DNA from: JBKEDS01 sp047975545
GTDB lineage: Bacteria; Bacteroidota; Bacteroidia; Flavobacteriales; Flavobacteriaceae
Length of the DNA stretch: 64,000 nt
Assembly: GCA_047975545.1 (NCBI GenBank)
Contig: JBKEDS010000027.1
Coordinates: 1 to 64,000, forward strand
Direction of reading: 5' to 3'
Shown here one piece after another: positions 7,931 to 16,933 of the stretch. The translations under genes and the position numbers were made by a program. The notes below the pieces were generated by a model, which was not told the DNA's origin, made no database searches, and worked only from the letters and a program-made list of their open reading frames with translations. Position 1 is the stretch's first letter, and each line of letters starts with the position of its first letter.

Positions 7931-9553
7931 TTACTTTCTTAATTCTTTGTAATAATTTAACAAATTTTGGGTAGACGAATCGTGCTTGCTCTCCGCCGTA
8001 TTGCTAAACTCGTGCAAAATTTTATTGGCCAATTGCTTGCCCAGTTCTACCCCAAATTGGTCGTAACTAAAAATATCCCAGATAACGCCCTGTACAAATA
8101 TTTTATGCTCGTACATGGCAATAAGTTCGCCAAGGCTTTCAGGGGTTAATTTCTTTATAAATATGGTATTGGTTGGCTTATTGCCCTCGAAAACCTTAAA
8201 AGGCACCAAGCTGCCCGTTGTGCCTTCGGCCAAAACCTCGGCTTCGGTTTTACCGTTTAACAGGGCTTCGGTTTGCGCCAAGAAATTGGACATGAGTTTG
8301 TCCTGATGGTCCCGGTTGCCGTAAAGCGACTGGGCAAAGCCAATAAAATCGGCCGGGATTAATTTGGTGCCTTGGTGTATAAGCTGAAAAAAGGCATGCT
8401 GCGCATTGGTACCGGGTTCGCCCCAAATTAGGGTTCCGGTTTGGTAGTTTATGGGTTTTCCCGCCCGGTCCACGCTTTTTCCGTTACTTTCCATAATGCC
8501 TTGCTGCAAATAGGTGGCAAACTGGTTTAGGTATTGCGAATAGGGTATTATGGCTTCGCTTTCGGCATTAAAAAAGTTATTGTACCACACGCTTAACAAT
8601 GCAAGGATTACGGGGATATTGGTTTTAAAATTTTCGTTTTTAAAATGCTCGTCCATGTTGTGCGCGCCTTTAAGCAAACTGTTAAAGTTATCGTAACCAA
8701 CAGCCAAGCTTATGGATAGGCCAACGGCACTCCATAACGAAAAGCGCCCGCCTACCCAGTCCCACATCGGGAACACGTTATTTTGGTCGATGCCAAAGGC
8801 CGTAACGTTTTTTATGTTGGTGGATACCGCCACAAAATGTTTGGCAATAGCCGCCTCGTTGGCCGATTTTAAAAACCATGTTTTAATGGTATTGGCGTTC
8901 GAGAGGGTTTCCTGCGTGGTAAAGGTTTTTGAAACAATTACGAAAAGCGTGGTTTCGGGGTTTAATTTTTTTATAATTTGGTTAACGTGATCGCCATCGA
9001 CATTGCTTACAAAGTGCGTGGTTAAGTGGTTTTTGTAAAACTGGAGCGCATCGACTACCATGGCGGGGCCAAGGTCCGAGCCACCAATGCCTATGTTTAC
9101 CACATCGGTAAAGGCTTTTCCGGTATGGCCTTTTAACTCGCCGCTTACCACTTTGTTGGTAAAGGCTTTTATTTTGCTTTTTACTTGGTATATTTCGGGC
9201 ATTACGTTTATGCCATCGACTTTAAAATTAGCGTTTTCGGGTGCGCGCAATGCGGTGTGCAATACGGCACGGCCTTCGGTTTGGTTTATTTTTTCGCCCG
9301 AAAACTGGCTATTGATGGCGTCTTTTAGTTTTACCTCGTCGGCCAGCTGTAAAAGATATTTTATCGTTTCTTCGGTTATTCGGTTTTTGGAATAATCGAC
9401 ATAAAAGTCGTTCCATGTTATGGTAAACTTATTTGCCCGTTCGCCGTCTTGGGCAAACATATCCTTCATTTTTAAATTGCCTACTTTGGCATAGTGCTCT
9501 TGAAGTTTTTTCCAAGCGTTTGTCGTGGTGGGATTAACAATTGGTAGTGCCAT
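7931..9553 (-). CDS. pgi: Glucose-6-phosphate isomerase
   Basis: A 540-residue cytoplasmic enzyme interconverting glucose-6-phosphate and fructose-6-phosphate. Diagnostic motifs: VNIGIGGSDLGPAMV, VSKTFTTQETLSNA, the PGI signature DWVGGRFSLWSAVGLSI, and near the C-terminus SYDQFGVELGKQLA, which carries the catalytic lysine. Full length. It follows the M23 peptidase gene by only 6 bp, so it is probably the second gene of that transcript, and is followed by a terminator. Confidence 0.97.
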   Translation of the reverse strand: MALPIVNPTTTNAWKKLQEHYAKVGNLKMKDMFAQDGERANKFTITWNDFYVDYSKNRITEETIKYLLQLADEVKLKDAINSQFSGEKINQTEGRAVLHTALRAPENANFKVDGINVMPEIYQVKSKIKAFTNKVVSGELKGHTGKAFTDVVNIGIGGSDLGPAMVVDALQFYKNHLTTHFVSNVDGDHVNQIIKKLNPETTLFVIVSKTFTTQETLSNANTIKTWFLKSANEAAIAKHFVAVSTNIKNVTAFGIDQNNVFPMWDWVGGRFSLWSAVGLSISLAVGYDNFNSLLKGAHNMDEHFKNENFKTNIPVILALLSVWYNNFFNAESEAIIPYSQYLNQFATYLQQGIMESNGKSVDRAGKPINYQTGTLIWGEPGTNAQHAFFQLIHQGTKLIPADFIGFAQSLYGNRDHQDKLMSNFLAQTEALLNGKTEAEVLAEGTTGSLVPFKVFEGNKPTNTIFIKKLTPESLGELIAMYEHKIFVQGVIWDIFSYDQFGVELGKQLANKILHEFSNTAESKHDSSTQNLLNYYKELRK

Positions 9554-9559
9554 TTTTTT

Positions 9560-10912
9560 TTAAATATTTGCTTGTGTTATTAAATTATGTTTGTCTGAAG
9601 GCGTTTCTTCTTCTTCATAAATAGGCATGCTATCTAATTTATATTTTAAGGGCTTTATAAATTCCAGATACGAGGTTTTTAATTCTTCCTTAATGGGTTC
9701 CGATTGCGGTAATTTTTCCTTAAACGGGTCCACTTGTTTGCCATTTTTCCAAAATCGGTAGCACACGTGCGGCCCACTGGTATTGCCCGTCATGCCAATA
9801 GTGCCAATAACATCGCCCTGTTTTACGTGCTGCCCCACTTTTACGTTTCGTTTTTGCATGTGCAGGTATTGAGTTTCGTAAGTGGCGTTGTGCCTAATTT
9901 TAACGTAATTGCCATTGCCGCCCTTATATGTGGATTCGGTAACGGTGCCGTTGGCGGTTGCCAAAATGGGCGTGCCTACGGCTGCGGCAAAATCGGTGCC
10001 TTTGTGCGGGCGTAGTTTAAACCCGTAAAAAGCTATACGGCGTTTTAGGTTGTAGCGCGACGATATTCGGCTAAACTGCACCGGGGCTTTTAAAAACGCG
10101 CGGCGCAGGCTCTTGGCCGCATCGTTATAGTAATCGGAAGTGCCCTTAACCGTATCGGTAATGTATTTAAAGGCGTAAAAGGGTTCGCTGTTATGGTTAA
10201 AGTAGGCCGCTTTTACTTCGTGTACGCCGGCGTAAATGGTATCGTCAATATACTTATCGGTGTAAACTACCTTAAATTGATCGCCTTTTTGCAAGCGCCT
10301 AAAATCGATGGTCCAAGCGTAAATTTCGTCGGCGAGCTTGTAGGTTAGTGCGGCACTTATGCCTTGCTCGTCCAGTATTTTCGATATACTGCCCGTTATA
10401 TTACCCGATACCGTTTTTTCTACATATTTAATGGGTTTTCGGTCGGTGTAGGCATGTATGGAATCTTGGAAACTTACCACGATATACTCTTCCAAGTTGG
10501 GCTGGTACACAAATATTTTTGGGGTTTCCAACGAATCCTTGGCACAAAGGATGGTGTATGGTTTTCCTATTTTAAGTTTGGCAACGTCGAAAGTATCCTT
10601 GGTTTTTTCTGTAATGTTGAATATTTTGGAATAATCGATATTGTTACGCCCCAATATTACGCCAAAAGTATCGCCTTTGCGGATAGTGTCGCGCTTTACC
10701 ACAAAATTGTTAAGGTTGAAGCCGAACTCTAAAATTTCGGGTTCCTCTACTACTTCCTCAATATCGTCTTGCTGGGGTTCGGTGTTTTTACAGCTTATGA
10801 AAAACAGGGTTAAAAATATTGCAACTACACATAAAGGCATAAAAGCCTTATGTTTGCTTTTGTTTATTTTTTTTGAAATTTTGATAGACTTAATTAAACT
10901 TATTTTTTGCAC
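9560..10912 (-). CDS. M23-family peptidoglycan endopeptidase lipoprotein with altered metal motif
   Basis: A predicted lipoprotein (hydrophobic stretch then LFFISC, Cys near residue 42) with a C-terminal M23/LytM domain. The LytM domain shows HKGTD (H303, D307) and YLHM (H351), but the usual HxH reads H382-V-C384, so one zinc ligand is replaced by Cys. The GTG at 10912 gives a basic n-region; an ATG at 10840 would start right before the hydrophobic stretch. Expected to act on periplasmic peptidoglycan if active. Upstream of pgi (6 bp). Confidence 0.88.
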   Translation of the reverse strand: MQKISLIKSIKISKKINKSKHKAFMPLCVVAIFLTLFFISCKNTEPQQDDIEEVVEEPEILEFGFNLNNFVVKRDTIRKGDTFGVILGRNNIDYSKIFNITEKTKDTFDVAKLKIGKPYTILCAKDSLETPKIFVYQPNLEEYIVVSFQDSIHAYTDRKPIKYVEKTVSGNITGSISKILDEQGISAALTYKLADEIYAWTIDFRRLQKGDQFKVVYTDKYIDDTIYAGVHEVKAAYFNHNSEPFYAFKYITDTVKGTSDYYNDAAKSLRRAFLKAPVQFSRISSRYNLKRRIAFYGFKLRPHKGTDFAAAVGTPILATANGTVTESTYKGGNGNYVKIRHNATYETQYLHMQKRNVKVGQHVKQGDVIGTIGMTGNTSGPHVCYRFWKNGKQVDPFKEKLPQSEPIKEELKTSYLEFIKPLKYKLDSMPIYEEEETPSDKHNLITQANI

Positions 10913-10950
10913 TTTAGCTTACGTATGTTAGGATTGATTTGGCTGCTACA

Positions 10951-10987
10951 AAAAACCACAAAACAAGCTGTTTTTACCGTGGTTTTT
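10951..10987 (-). terminator. Terminator upstream of the M23 gene
   Basis: Perfect 9-bp stem AAAAACCAC / GTGGTTTTT with a 19-base spacer. It would end transcripts coming from the DUF3108-TPM genes before the M23-pgi unit. Confidence 0.6.
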
Positions 10988-11050
10988 AAAATTCTTCAAA
11001 TCTAATAAATTTAGCTGTTATTTTTGTTGTGCAAAAGTGTTAATGTATTG

Positions 11051-11167
11051 CTATTTTTTGGGTTGGGGCACTAATTCCTGATAGGCGGGTTTCTGTTTTG
11101 GTAAATTGAAACCTGTATTTAGCAATTCGAAGGGCGGTATTTGGACGTCGTTGACTTTTATATCCAT
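11051..11167 (-). CDS. Possible small protein, 38 residues
   Basis: An ATG at 11167, overlapping the last 10 bp of the TPM gene, opens a 38-codon frame starting MDIKVNDVQIPPFELL and ending in a proline/lysine-rich tail. I do not recognise it. The overlap is typical of translational coupling and the composition looks coding, but the length alone could be chance. Confidence 0.3.
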   Translation of the reverse strand: MDIKVNDVQIPPFELLNTGFNLPKQKPAYQELVPQPKK

Positions 11168-11679
11168 TGTTCAATCAATTTGTTTATTCCAAGTGAAACA
11201 CCGTTATAATAATTGCCTTTTTTAAATTCGGGAATCATTGTTTCATGGATTACTTTTTCGCAAAATTCGTCCGACAAATAAAGAGCTTTGGTTTTGCCGG
11301 TTGTTGATATCCTGACTTTTCTTAATGTTTTGCTCAACACAATGGTAAGTCCATTCCCCTTACTATCGTTTCCTGTTTTCCAATGCTCCGAAATTTGGAT
11401 TGCATATTGGTAAAAATCGATATTTTCCGGTATGGATTCTATTGTAATTATTGCAATTTCCCTATTGTAATTGGTTTTGTAATTTGAAAGTATGTTTTCT
11501 AAGGATTTTATGTTTTCTTCGGTAAATATTTTTTCGAAATCGTTTACAAAACCTATTTGTTGGGGAAATTGCAAAACATTTAGCTCCGTTTTTTGCGGTT
11601 CAGCCGCAGTGTCCTCTTTTGTGGTTTTGTAGGACAGAAAAATTAGAATAAAAATTACAAATAGGGTTCTTAATATCAT
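11158..11679 (-). CDS. TPM-domain protein (membrane-anchored)
   Basis: From the ATG at 11679 the product is 173 residues: an N-terminal hydrophobic segment (MILRTLFVIFILIFLS) that is a signal or anchor, then a TPM domain with FVNDFEKIFTEENIKSLENI, REIAIITIES, GNGLTIVLSKTLRKVRIST and a closing GINKLIEQW. TPM domains occur in YgcG-type proteins and photosystem-repair phosphatases, with unclear roles in heterotrophs. A TTG at 11697 directly abuts the previous stop codon, but the ATG is better placed before the hydrophobic run. Probably cotranscribed with the DUF3108 gene. Confidence 0.8.
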   Translation of the reverse strand: MILRTLFVIFILIFLSYKTTKEDTAAEPQKTELNVLQFPQQIGFVNDFEKIFTEENIKSLENILSNYKTNYNREIAIITIESIPENIDFYQYAIQISEHWKTGNDSKGNGLTIVLSKTLRKVRISTTGKTKALYLSDEFCEKVIHETMIPEFKKGNYYNGVSLGINKLIEQWI

Positions 11680-11697
11680 TTTTTGTGTTGCACACAA

Positions 11698-12480
11698 CTA
11701 TTTGTTAACCACAATATTAAACGGGTATTTAAGACCTTTAAAGGCCTCCAGGTCGGCACGGAGCGAACCCACGGCCAAATCGGCCTTTATGCGCAGGGGT
11801 ATTTTGTTTTTGTCCTTGGACACCCAAAGTGTTAGGCTTTCTTCGGCCTTAAACACACGGCCTGCCATAACATAGGGGCGGAATTTTAGGGATAGCACCT
11901 TACCAAAATCGGTATCGATAATTTCGTCGCCCAAGTATTGCAGCTTAAAGCCGTAGTTTTCTTCATCAAAAAACATATCGACCTTAACCTCGTCGCCTTT
12001 TTGTAACTTGTTAATGTCCATTTTATTGCGCAAATAGTAGTAGGTAGACACCATATCCTGTACGGCTTCGGGCGTGGTAAACACTTTTTTGGTACTGCGC
12101 TTTTTGTCGTGTACGTGGGCTTTATTCTCGGCTTGGTTAAAATCGATTTCGATGTCCTTGGTGTAGCCGCCCTCGTCTATATTCCGGATAAATTTGTAAG
12201 GTATTATGGCCTTGCGATCGAAATAACTTTCGTAGCGGTCGTTTACCTTAAAAAACCACTTAATCATGCCCGTGGTCCAGCCTTTGCCCAATACGTGGTA
12301 TACGTCCTTGTTGTCGAGTTTTGTTTCTTTTACCAAAAGGGTGGCGTTCCCAGCTTTTAAAAAGCCGCTATAACTCATTTTAAACTTGAGCCATTCGCCG
12401 TCTTTAAAAGATGATTCTTGCTGCGGGTACGAAGCATGGACCACCAATGCCATTAAATATATAAGGAGTTTCTTTTTCAT
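11698..12480 (-). CDS. DUF3108 domain-containing exported protein
   Basis: A 260-residue protein with a signal peptide (KKKLLIYLMALVVHASYPQ). The body shows the DUF3108 pattern: FKDGEWLKFKMSYSGFLKAG, then an 'LGKGWTTGMIKWFFKVNDRY' segment, and a C-terminal FRPYVMAGRVFKAEESLTLW. Predicted to be periplasmic with a beta-rich fold; the molecular function of the family is not established. It heads a short minus-strand unit with the TPM gene directly downstream. Confidence 0.85.
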   Translation of the reverse strand: MKKKLLIYLMALVVHASYPQQESSFKDGEWLKFKMSYSGFLKAGNATLLVKETKLDNKDVYHVLGKGWTTGMIKWFFKVNDRYESYFDRKAIIPYKFIRNIDEGGYTKDIEIDFNQAENKAHVHDKKRSTKKVFTTPEAVQDMVSTYYYLRNKMDINKLQKGDEVKVDMFFDEENYGFKLQYLGDEIIDTDFGKVLSLKFRPYVMAGRVFKAEESLTLWVSKDKNKIPLRIKADLAVGSLRADLEAFKGLKYPFNIVVNK

Positions 12481-12590
12481 AAATTTTAAATGTAACTACA
12501 AAAATAATATGATTTTTATTTTTGAAATTACAATTACTGTTCCAAAAGTATAAAAATAAGAAGAATGATTTGCAATCTGTTACATAAAAA

Positions 12591-14831
12591 TCAAAACCAA
12601 AATCCAAGGTTAAAAAACCAATAGCTGCGTTTTTGTTCGGGCGAAAAACTGTACTTGGCCTCGATCGGGCCTATAAAGGTATCGATGGAATAACCCAGTG
12701 CGTAGCCCGAATAATCGGGGAGCGAAAACCAATTTCCGGAGTCGAAAATATCGTCTTCGATATTGGCCCAATTGCCTTCCAACGAAATGTAATTGTCCTT
12801 AAAAACCTCGTAATTAAGTTTTAAGCGGGCCTTTACAAAACTGTTTCCGGTAAGTGCCATAAAGTCGTAACCCAAAAAGGGCTTAAAGTTGTTTATAAAC
12901 TCGTTGCCGTAGCCGCCCAAGGCAAAATCTAAGGTGTTGGTGGATTTATCGCCCATTTTAAAACCGCCCTCGACCTCCGCAAGGCCAAATAGTTTTTTTG
13001 CAATGGGAAAGGCGTAGCCGAACTTGGCTTTTGCTATTGAAAAATTTTCAAAATTTTCATTAAACCTCGAAGCGTATAGGTAGGTGTGCAAATCGCCATC
13101 GAACAACAGGCCTTCTTTTGGAAAATACTTGTTGTTGTAAGTATCGTATTTTAATTTTCCGAAAAGGCTTAAATAATCGGTTTTTTCAAATACGTAAGGC
13201 TTATCATCTTCGGTGTTGTTCAACAAGGTTTCCGATACTACTTTAAGGCGTTTATGCTCGCCCCCCAAGCTAAGGGTTGCATATTTTTTTAAAAAGGTTT
13301 GTACATAAACTTGGTTGGTTTGGTCCTCCAGCTCCACATCTATTTTGTTTAGCCCTGCGGCTATGTTTTCGGGGTCGTTTAGCAACAAGCCTGCGTTTAT
13401 ATTGCGGTGAAATTGATTAAAACGGGAATGTACGCCAATGCTCCAATAAAATCCTTTATCTATAAAATAATCGAAATTATAACGGAGGTTATCGCCCAGG
13501 ATAATATCCAACGTGGCCAAATCGTTATCGAACAACAGGCGTTTTTTTGTTAAATTGACCAAAACGGCACTTTTGTACAAATTATCAAAATGTAGGGCAA
13601 ACTTTAAATATGCCGTAGTTTGGCTTTCTTTTAAATTGGTGTACAAATCGAAGCCCTGTTTGTTTTCCGAAGGCTTAAAGGTATAATTAAAAGCATCGAA
13701 ACTGTTGGTAACCATAAGGTTGTTAACCCCGTCGATAAAATTGGCATAGCTTGTTTTGCCATCGCCTTTCAACTTTAATTTTCCCAAAATATAGGAGCGG
13801 GTATATTTATCGTTGCCCTTTATATCGATATTGTTTATTTGAATGCTGTCGATATGCACAATTTTTGTTTTGGGCATTTTAATGTGTTGTTGTGCTTTTG
13901 CCAGTTGTTGCAATTCGGTTTTCTTGTGCAGCGCTGCCCGTAAGCCTTCCTTTAAAATTTTGCTACCCTCGTTAAACGATACCACGGTATATTCTTCGAT
14001 ATTGGGTTTTATGTAAATATCGGTTTTTGGGGCTTTCTTTTTCATATCGTTTATAGTCCTGAAATTGTTTATTTGGACCAAAACGTCGGGTGCTGTTTTT
14101 AATTTGTCTATGGCTGCCAAATCGGACTGTACATCGACCCCGATAATAATGTCCATGCCCTTGGCACGGAGTTGGTCTATGGGGTAGTTGTTTACCACAC
14201 CACCGTCTATAAGCACCTTGCCGTCCAGTTCTACGGGCTGAAACAAGGATGGCAATGCGCCACTGGCCATTACGGCCTGGGGCAAGCTGCCTTTGTCGAG
14301 AACGACTTCTTCGCCTGTTTCTATATTGGTTGCTATGCAGAAAAACGGAATGGGGAGTTTTTCAAAATCTTCAATATTGCTAACATGAAGCGTTAATTTG
14401 GATAATAAATTATAGGTGTTTTGCCCCCGGGACAAGGCCGATGGCAACGAAATTTTAAATTTATTGAAGGGCAAGGACAAAATATATTGGTCGGCATTTC
14501 GGCGTTCGAAAAAGCCTTTGGATTTTCTTGGCAGGTCGTCGCGAATTAGTTTGTCGAAATCGATACTTTTGAATACCGAATCCAACTGTTTACCCGAGTA
14601 GCCCGAAGCATAAAGCGAACCGATAATGGCGCCCATGCTTGTTCCCGCCACATAATCGACCTTAACGCCCATACTGTCCAAAACCTTTAAAACCCCTATA
14701 TGCGCCAAACCCTTGGCGCCGCCGCCACTAAGTACCAAACCTACTTTTGGGGTGTCGTTGGTTTCCTTGTTTTGCGAAACCCCTTCAAAACAAACACAAA
14801 CTACTAATACTGTTAAAACTAATTGTTTCAT
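12591..14831 (-). CDS. Patatin-like phospholipase fused to an outer-membrane beta-barrel
   Basis: A 746-residue exported protein. After a signal peptide (1-20) comes a patatin domain with GGGAKG (36-41), nucleophile motif GTSMG (63-67, S65) and the DGG catalytic aspartate near residue 209. Then follow a POTRA-like segment (~320-385) and a C-terminal BamA/Omp85-type beta-barrel ending in aromatic-rich WFFNLGFWF. This patatin-POTRA-barrel order is that of PlpD-like type Vd autotransporters and their Bacteroidetes relatives. Likely a surface or periplasmic lipase. It lies 16 bp downstream of uvrC, probably sharing its transcript. Confidence 0.92.
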   Translation of the reverse strand: MKQLVLTVLVVCVCFEGVSQNKETNDTPKVGLVLSGGGAKGLAHIGVLKVLDSMGVKVDYVAGTSMGAIIGSLYASGYSGKQLDSVFKSIDFDKLIRDDLPRKSKGFFERRNADQYILSLPFNKFKISLPSALSRGQNTYNLLSKLTLHVSNIEDFEKLPIPFFCIATNIETGEEVVLDKGSLPQAVMASGALPSLFQPVELDGKVLIDGGVVNNYPIDQLRAKGMDIIIGVDVQSDLAAIDKLKTAPDVLVQINNFRTINDMKKKAPKTDIYIKPNIEEYTVVSFNEGSKILKEGLRAALHKKTELQQLAKAQQHIKMPKTKIVHIDSIQINNIDIKGNDKYTRSYILGKLKLKGDGKTSYANFIDGVNNLMVTNSFDAFNYTFKPSENKQGFDLYTNLKESQTTAYLKFALHFDNLYKSAVLVNLTKKRLLFDNDLATLDIILGDNLRYNFDYFIDKGFYWSIGVHSRFNQFHRNINAGLLLNDPENIAAGLNKIDVELEDQTNQVYVQTFLKKYATLSLGGEHKRLKVVSETLLNNTEDDKPYVFEKTDYLSLFGKLKYDTYNNKYFPKEGLLFDGDLHTYLYASRFNENFENFSIAKAKFGYAFPIAKKLFGLAEVEGGFKMGDKSTNTLDFALGGYGNEFINNFKPFLGYDFMALTGNSFVKARLKLNYEVFKDNYISLEGNWANIEDDIFDSGNWFSLPDYSGYALGYSIDTFIGPIEAKYSFSPEQKRSYWFFNLGFWF

Positions 14832-14847
14832 TTCGATTGTATCCTCC

Positions 14848-16638
14848 CTAATTATGATAATGTTCGTATACCTTTTGCGCCCTTGATACGCCTACAACAT
14901 CTTCCAACTCGTCCAACTTGGCGTTAGCCACCCGCTTTACCGATTTAAAATGTTTCAATAGGTCTACAACTGTTTTTTCGCCTACGCCGGGTATGGTTTC
15001 CAGTTCGGTTGTTAGGGCACCTTTGCTACGCCTATTGCGGTGGTGTTCTATACCAAAGCGGTGCGCTTCGTTGCGGAGTTGTTGGATAATTTTTAGGGTT
15101 TCGCTTTTTTTGTCCAAATAAAGTGGAATGGGGTCGTTTGGATAAAACAGTTCCTCCAGGCGTTTTGCTATGCCTATAATGGCTATTTTTTCCCTTAGCC
15201 CTAAAATATCCAAACTTTTTAATGCCGATGATAGTTGTCCCTTGCCGCCATCGATTATAATTAGTTGGGGCAATGGCTGCGCTTCGTCCAACAAGCGTTT
15301 GTAGCGGCGATATACCACTTCTTCCATCGAGGCAAAATCGTCCGGGCCTTCAACCGTTTTTATGTTAAAATGCCGATAGTCCTTTTTGCTGGGCTTACCG
15401 TTTTTAAACACCACACAAGCCGCAACGGGGTTGGTGCCTTGTATGTTCGAGTTGTCGAAACACTCGATATGCCGAGGTTCTTCGTGTAGGCGTAAATCGG
15501 CTTTCATTTGAGCCATAACACGGTTTACATGCCGGTCGGGGTCGGTAATTTTAACTTGCTTAAAGCGTTCCATGCGGTAGTATTTGGCGTTTCGTTGCGA
15601 TAAGTCGAGAATATGCTTTTTGTCGCCCAATTGCGGAACGGTTACTTTTAAATCGTTGCCAACTTCAACTTTAAAAGGCACGTAAATTTCTTTCGATTTT
15701 GAATGAAAACGCTGCCGTATTTCGGTAATGGCAAGCTCCAATAACGCCTTGTCGGTTTCATCCAATTTTTTCTTGATTTCCAAGGTATGCGAACGAATAA
15801 TAGAGCCGTAGGATATTTGCAGGAAATTAATGTAGCCATAGCTTTCGTCGCTTACAATGGAAAACACATCGACATTGCTTATTTTTGGGTTTATAATGGT
15901 TGATTTTGCCTGATAGTTTTCCAGAATTTCAATTTTTTCCTTAATGCGCTGGGCTTCCTCGAACTGCATCTGCTGGGCAAAATGTTTCATTTGCATTTTA
16001 AATTGCGCTAACGAATCCTTAAAATTTCCCTTTAAAATTTCCTTAATATCATTAATATTTTGGCTGTAATCGTCGTGGGTTTGGTAGCCCTCACAGGCGC
16101 CTTTACAGTTGCCCAAGTGGTATTCCAAACACACTTTATATTTTCCGGCTTCAATTTTATCATCGGCCAAATCGTAGTTACAGGTGCGCAGGCTGTACAG
16201 GCCTTTAATTAAATCCAACAGGGTGTGTACGGTTTTCATACTGGTATAGGGGCCAAAATATTCGCTGCCGTCCTTGATAATCCGTCGCGTGGAAAACACA
16301 CGGGGAAAACGTTCGTTTTTAATGCAAATCCACGGATACGATTTGTCGTCCTTCAACATAACGTTATAGCGTGGCTGGTACTTTTTAATCAGGTTGTTTT
16401 CCAACAGCAGGGCATCGGTTTCGGTATCGACAACAATGTGCTTTATTTCGGCAATTTTTTTAACCAATACCCGTGTTTTGCCGTTGTCGTGCGTTTTGGT
16501 AAAATAGGACGATACCCGCTTTTTTAGGTTTTTGGCCTTTCCTACATAAATTATGGTACCGTTGGCATCGTAATATTGGTACACGCCCGGTAAGTCGGGC
16601 AAGGTTTTTAGCTGTATGTCCAAAGCGGGGGTTTCCAT
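14848..16638 (-). CDS. uvrC: Excinuclease ABC subunit C
   Basis: The 596-residue nuclease subunit that makes both incisions in nucleotide excision repair. Domains in order: GIY-YIG endonuclease (residues ~15-95; GVYQYYDANG...IIYVGKAKNLKKR), a cysteine-containing stretch, a UVR UvrB-binding motif (~205-240; QMQFEEAQRIKEKIE), the UvrC RNase H-like nuclease (~370-530; IECFDNSNIQG, PQLIIIDGGKGQLS) and C-terminal helix-hairpin-helix (ETIPGVGEKTVVDLLKHF). Normal length. First gene of a two-gene unit with the patatin gene; mfd, which also acts in repair, lies far away. Confidence 0.97.
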   Translation of the reverse strand: METPALDIQLKTLPDLPGVYQYYDANGTIIYVGKAKNLKKRVSSYFTKTHDNGKTRVLVKKIAEIKHIVVDTETDALLLENNLIKKYQPRYNVMLKDDKSYPWICIKNERFPRVFSTRRIIKDGSEYFGPYTSMKTVHTLLDLIKGLYSLRTCNYDLADDKIEAGKYKVCLEYHLGNCKGACEGYQTHDDYSQNINDIKEILKGNFKDSLAQFKMQMKHFAQQMQFEEAQRIKEKIEILENYQAKSTIINPKISNVDVFSIVSDESYGYINFLQISYGSIIRSHTLEIKKKLDETDKALLELAITEIRQRFHSKSKEIYVPFKVEVGNDLKVTVPQLGDKKHILDLSQRNAKYYRMERFKQVKITDPDRHVNRVMAQMKADLRLHEEPRHIECFDNSNIQGTNPVAACVVFKNGKPSKKDYRHFNIKTVEGPDDFASMEEVVYRRYKRLLDEAQPLPQLIIIDGGKGQLSSALKSLDILGLREKIAIIGIAKRLEELFYPNDPIPLYLDKKSETLKIIQQLRNEAHRFGIEHHRNRRSKGALTTELETIPGVGEKTVVDLLKHFKSVKRVANAKLDELEDVVGVSRAQKVYEHYHN

Positions 16639-16733
16639 AGAAAACCAAAGGTAATTATTTTAATTGGCTTAGCGGGCATTGCTTCTTGCCCTAAATGTGT
16701 TAAACTTTTTTTCGAAAACGCTTTTTAAATGGC

Positions 16734-16903
16734 TAATACCAACTTCACATAAAAATAAGCCTCATTATTTCGTTCTTTTGCGCTTATGCTTCGTTAAAAA
16801 ACATCGTCGTAGCTACGGCTATGCCTCATTTTTTTTGTCTTTCCTAAGCACAAAATACTCAAAATAATTTAAGGCTTATTTCAATATAAAATTGGTATAA
16901 TTT
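16734..16903. repeat. Complete fold-back (MITE-like) element, family A
   Basis: About 170 bp with imperfect terminal inverted repeats: the left end reads TAATACCAACTTCACATA and the right end, reverse-complemented, reads ATTATACCAATTTTATAT. The inverted similarity continues inward (AAATAAGCCTCATTATTT against AAATAAGCCTTAAATTATTT) to a central CGTAGCTACG palindrome, so the whole element could fold into one long hairpin. It has no ORF. It occupies most of the gap between divergent uvrC and the RimB-like gene. Confidence 0.8.
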
Positions 16904-16933
16904 GCTACATTGTGCCACTTTAAAAACCAAGGG

